Source: Heliocidaris erythrogramma
Lineage: Eukaryota; Echinodermata; Echinoidea; Camarodonta; Echinometridae
Length of the DNA: 64,000 nt
Reading direction: 5' to 3'
NCBI GenBank assembly: GCA_025617745.1
Contig: CM046866.1
Span: 13,213,725-13,277,724, forward strand
Positions 62,201 to 64,000 of the stretch are shown piece after piece; position 1 is the first letter of the stretch, and the number at the start of each line of letters is the position of its first letter. The notes beneath the pieces are model-generated. The model was not told the origin of the DNA, made no database searches, and saw nothing but the letters and a program-made list of their open reading frames with translations. The position numbers were made by a program, and so were the translations under genes.

Positions 62201-63208
62201 TGCCTATATAAGTCAGTCAAGGGTTCCAGTGCAAGTGGCCTCTGAATACTGGTGATCTATGTAAATATACACACACTTTCAAGGCATCCATTATCATATG
62301 CCTGTATAAGACTACATCAATAAAAGATTCCCCATGTCATAGTGACCCTCCTTTAAGAAATTCATTATTATTCAGCATTCTTCTCTAATTTTTCTCAAAT
62401 CTTTGCTAATTTGCTTCCTGATTCATCTACTTTCAGCTCAAGCTAACTCTCCTTGAAGCTTTATTCCCCCCTTAAAATGCCAGTGCAGGCAGAATATGTC
62501 TTAAATCTTACCTGTGTGTACTTCTGACAGAAGATCTCTCCCATCTCCTTGACCCTACTGGCGATACCCTCCGCAGGATTCTCAGAACACTCCTTGAAGA
62601 TGCCGTCCAAAATTTCGCTGGCCTCCAGCTTCCGGCCGGTCAGCAGGGCCTGGAGTTTGCTGACCGCTTGGGTTGCAGTGGACACTGGGGTGATCTTGGG
62701 GTCCTTCTCCTTGAGGTAGCGCCTGTTGGTCAGTGGTGTGGCCGGACAAAGGTCCTTGGTCTGGGGGAGAAAGGAACAAGAATACATTTCTGCCAACAAC
62801 ACTGAATATTACATGATTTAGCAAAACAGCTTCCTCCTAATAATAATAATGATCATTAAACTGATCTTACTATAAATATTTATGATTGTCTAATAATAGT
62901 ATTAAATAATTCTTGTAAAGTGCATTATGAGATAACATCTTGATGCACTTCCAAAGGTTTGGATATTATTACCCTAGCTTTAGCTGTGGCAAATTAAAAA
63001 GAAAGCAGTTTAAGCAAAGGGGGTGATGGCAGTGTCAGGACTTACCTTTTGGCTGGTTGGTTTCCTCATGGCTTCCTCCGTCTCCCTGAGTGCAGCAGAC
63101 TTTGACGGTGTCCCAATCTCCTCATCAGCGTCCTTATCAAGGAAGATCCTCTCGTCAAAGTCACCGATCGTTAGAACATACTCCTCGTACTTCTTGCATA
63201 TGCTTTTG
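50257..63208 (-). CDS. RBL1: Retinoblastoma-like pocket protein (p107/p130), 14 exons, 5' end outside window
   Basis: Nuclear co-repressor that binds E2F/DP and holds cell-cycle genes silent. Exons in transcript order: 63208-63046, 62760-62512, 61828-61697, 59908-59826, 59389-59269, 58948-58678, 57916-57764, 56967-56791, 54979-54798, 54047-53871, 53299-53131, 52382-52237, 51523-51293, 50418-50257 (stop TAG at 50257-50259). All have AG/GT borders, phases agree, and together they give about 804 residues. The first exon reads KKYEEYVLTIGDFDERIF, just before pocket A. Pocket A lies in exons 2-5, a Ser/Thr/Gly-rich spacer in 6-8 with the cyclin-binding motif SARRRLF (near 57833-57852), and pocket B in 9-13 (RPKRTGS, RRKIWTC, FQEIMRSYR, GDLIKFYNS). 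The N-terminal ~350 residues of the family are missing and should lie beyond 64000. The cyclin motif and long spacer exclude RB1 itself; residues match both p107 and p130, as expected of an invertebrate pre-duplication orthologue. Confidence 0.95.
50822..51215. repeat. GATGGT/GGTGAT microsatellite in the last RBL intron
   Basis: Two blocks (50822-51056 and 51122-51215) of GATGGTGGT-type triplets, separated by ATAATAATAATAA and a short repeat end (CTTATATAGCGC). The minus-strand poly-His frame and plus-strand Asp/Gly frame are artefacts of the triplet repeat. Confidence 0.95.
51776..52204. mobile_element. MITE with GTATTCT-type ends, split by a nested MITE, in an RBL intron
   Basis: Left GCCAGTATTCTAGAAAG, right CTTTCAAGAATATGGGC. 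A related solo copy is at 45933-46222. Shared interior words include GGAGTGCC/GGAGAGCC and ATCAGTGGACCAAGTTAA. The nested copy sits at 52035-52169. Confidence 0.65.
52035..52169. mobile_element. ~135-bp MITE, GTTTCATA family, copy 4, nested in another MITE
   Basis: GGGGGGCATTTCATCAAGTG to TTTTATGAAACAGGGGCCC with the same CTCTCAGCCAATCAGATGCA core. It interrupts the element at 51776-52204. Confidence 0.8.
54526..54645. mobile_element. 120-bp MITE, GGGCCCTCTT family, in an RBL intron
   Basis: Ends CAGGGCCCTCTTGCATAAAA and its complement, giving arms of about 27 bp (AAGTTGC included). The centre TTCAACCAATCACTATCGCA matches the copy at 20159-20315. Confidence 0.85.
55400..55829. mobile_element. 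430-bp TTAA-flanked MITE in an RBL intron
   Basis: Ends AGACCTCAGCCTGACC and its exact complement GGTCAGGCTGAGGTCT form a 16-bp perfect inverted repeat, bordered by TTAA at 55396-55399 and 55830-55833. No transposase frame. It lies between the RBL exons at 56791-56967 and 54798-54979. Confidence 0.85.
56197..56625. repeat. Cluster of short 'rescued palindrome' repeat remnants in an RBL intron
   Basis: Recurring words CATAAAGACCACCTG (three variants, 56216-56332) and GATATAACGAGATTCCTGATA / ATATAAGGAGATTCCTGTTA in the second half, with CAGTGGAAACTTG at one side and GTGTCCACTG at the other. It looks like two adjacent degenerate repeats. A related fragment is at 22425-22580 (TAAAGGCCACCTGCC, GAAAGACCACG). 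Confidence 0.5.
57262..57568 (+). mobile_element. SINE-like element with ATT-repeat tail in an RBL intron
   Basis: The order GGTCCTTTGGCAAGACGTTA, AAATGGGTACCCGGTAGGAT, CTGTAAAGCGCTTAGA and GCGCTATATAAAAGCGG, ending in ATTATTATTATTA, is typical of interspersed SINE or SINE-like repeats in marine invertebrates. A related end (CTTATATAGCGC next to ATAATAATAATAA) occurs at 51046-51083. The subfamily is not identified. Confidence 0.55.
60211..60463 (-). repeat. Copy 1 of 253-bp tandem triplication, with pseudo-exon and donor of RBL exon 3
   Basis: First of three head-to-tail units of period 253 bp. It ends with 45 bp (60419-60463) identical to the 3' end of the RBL exon at 61697-61828, followed on the minus strand by the same donor (GTAAGTG). 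It lacks the 5' part of the exon and its acceptor, so it should be intronic. An intact TTAA sits at 60272-60275. It differs from copy 2 at only about two bases (CGAATTTAAAA versus CGAATCAAAAA). Confidence 0.95.
60464..60716 (-). repeat. Copy 2 of 253-bp tandem triplication
   Basis: Second unit, again carrying the 45-bp exon tail (60672-60716) with donor and an intact TTAA at 60525-60528. It is essentially identical to copy 1 and to the outer parts of copy 3, so the duplication is recent or kept homogeneous. Confidence 0.95.
60717..61741 (-). repeat. Copy 3 of the triplication, including the genuine exon end and interrupted by a TTAA element
   Basis: Third unit, running into the real RBL exon 3 (shared exon tail 61697-61741). 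It is 772 bp longer than its sisters because of the insertion at 60782-61549 plus its duplicated TTAA. Beyond 61741 the genuine exon continues to its acceptor at 61829-61830. Confidence 0.95.
60782..61549. mobile_element. 768-bp TTAA-flanked non-autonomous transposon (piggyBac-like ends)
   Basis: Flanked by TTAA at 60778-60781 and 61550-61553, while the two sister units keep a single TTAA, so target-site duplication is directly visible. Ends are inverted: CCCTATTCCTACTGG on the left matches the complement of the right end, CCCTATTCTAACTGG, at all but two bases. Just inside each end lies a poly(G)/poly(C) palindrome reading GGGGGGTCAATTTGACCCCC. No transposase frame is present. TTAA targets with CCC termini fit the piggyBac superfamily; Kolobok is the alternative. 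Confidence 0.9.
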
Positions 63209-64000
63209 CTATAGATACAATAAAAGGAATAAACACAAGTTTATTAAAAATCGTTAGCACATACTTGTCATACCTTTTGCATATGCTTTTACTATAGATA
63301 CAATGAACAGGGCCCATTTAAAAAAACTTGTTATCAATTCTGCATTCCGGCGTGACGTCATTTTCCTGACGACGACCCTAAGAACGCCTCAGTGGGTGAA
63401 AACATGGCCCGCTTGAGCGTCATACTTAGTTGACTTCGGTCCCACACGTAGCATTTACGTGCAGTAAATCCATTGCTTTATGCACTTAGAACGATTCTCG
63501 CACAATGAACATCATCGGAAATTCACTCCTGGCAGGACAACCTCATACTTGTAGGAGTGGTTGATGTCATATTGAGGGAATTCAAAAGAATATAAACAAA
63601 ACTTTCACAAAACTGAGTAGGTGGGACTGTACAAAGTCCCATACCGTAACGATACGATACTATGAACAGCTGCATGAGCGAGTTTTTGTTTTTGGTTCCC
63701 ATGACACATTTTCTGTCTTTGAAATCTCTATAGATCTATTGGTAAATATATATACATATTTATATATAAGACTGAAGCTAAATATCCGCAAGATATGTAC
63801 CTATTATGAAATAATCCGAACGTATTTCGTCGGTTCCCAGCGTTCGTTGTTAATGTTATCTGGATTTTTCCTGCCGATTTCGATCGCGTTTCCCCATCTT
63901 TCGCGGTATTTAATGCGATCAGCAAAAATACAAAATGAAAGAGATTATCCCTGCATCATACTGTGGTTGTGACAACCTATGGCACATCAAATTTATGCAA
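63209..64000. other. RBL intron, upstream exons not seen
   Basis: No acceptor-donor pair encoding RB_N-type residues was found here. A duplicated ACTTGTCATACCTTTTGCAT/ ATATGCTTTT segment (63191-63220 echoed at 63262-63300) and a partial GGGCCCATTT...ACTTGTTATC MITE remnant (63308-63333) are present. Confidence 0.5.

Noticed and set aside
63728-63925. A further upstream RBL exon
   Set aside because: The frame shows no RB_N-type residues and lacks a convincing acceptor-donor pair in the right phase.

Overview
The window reads as animal nuclear DNA: GT-AG introns, long gene-poor stretches, microsatellites, and dozens of small transposable elements. Proteins and repeats point to a deuterostome marine invertebrate, most likely an echinoderm and probably a sea urchin. 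That assignment is an inference from repeat style and gene content; nothing in the window is diagnostic of a species.

Layout. 1-33.5 kb holds no gene I can recognise. It contains microsatellites, poly(G) tracts, a ~0.9 kb array of a 26-bp repeat (10.0-10.9 kb), a CpG-rich segment (15.0-16.1 kb), several short inverted-repeat transposons (MITEs), a SINE-like element whose head resembles the 7SL RNA Alu domain (16.7-16.9 kb), and a candidate 6.8-kb TTAA-flanked element (25.2-32.0 kb) that carries a ~3-kb array of a 224-bp satellite, a tRNA-like SINE and a near-perfect 98-bp palindrome. 33.6-38.3 kb holds a ten-exon plus-strand gene for a protein with a coiled coil, a Pro/Thr-rich repeat region and a divergent protein kinase domain. 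39-40.5 kb holds three diverged copies of a local duplication, one interrupted by a hAT-type MITE. 41.3-45 kb holds a plus-strand POMGNT2 orthologue with its whole coding region in one exon. 50.3-63.2 kb holds fourteen exons of a minus-strand p107/p130 (RBL) pocket-protein gene, truncated at its 5' side by the window edge.

POMGNT2 and RBL are convergent, with ~6 kb of low-coding sequence between their stop codons. The three genes show no functional link: O-mannose glycan extension in the ER, E2F-linked cell-cycle repression, and an undefined kinase-like protein. The most informative structure is inside the RBL gene, where the 3' part of one exon plus its splice donor and intron is tandemly triplicated. 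The copy that keeps the genuine exon carries a 768-bp TTAA-flanked insertion, and the two sister copies preserve the uninterrupted target site.
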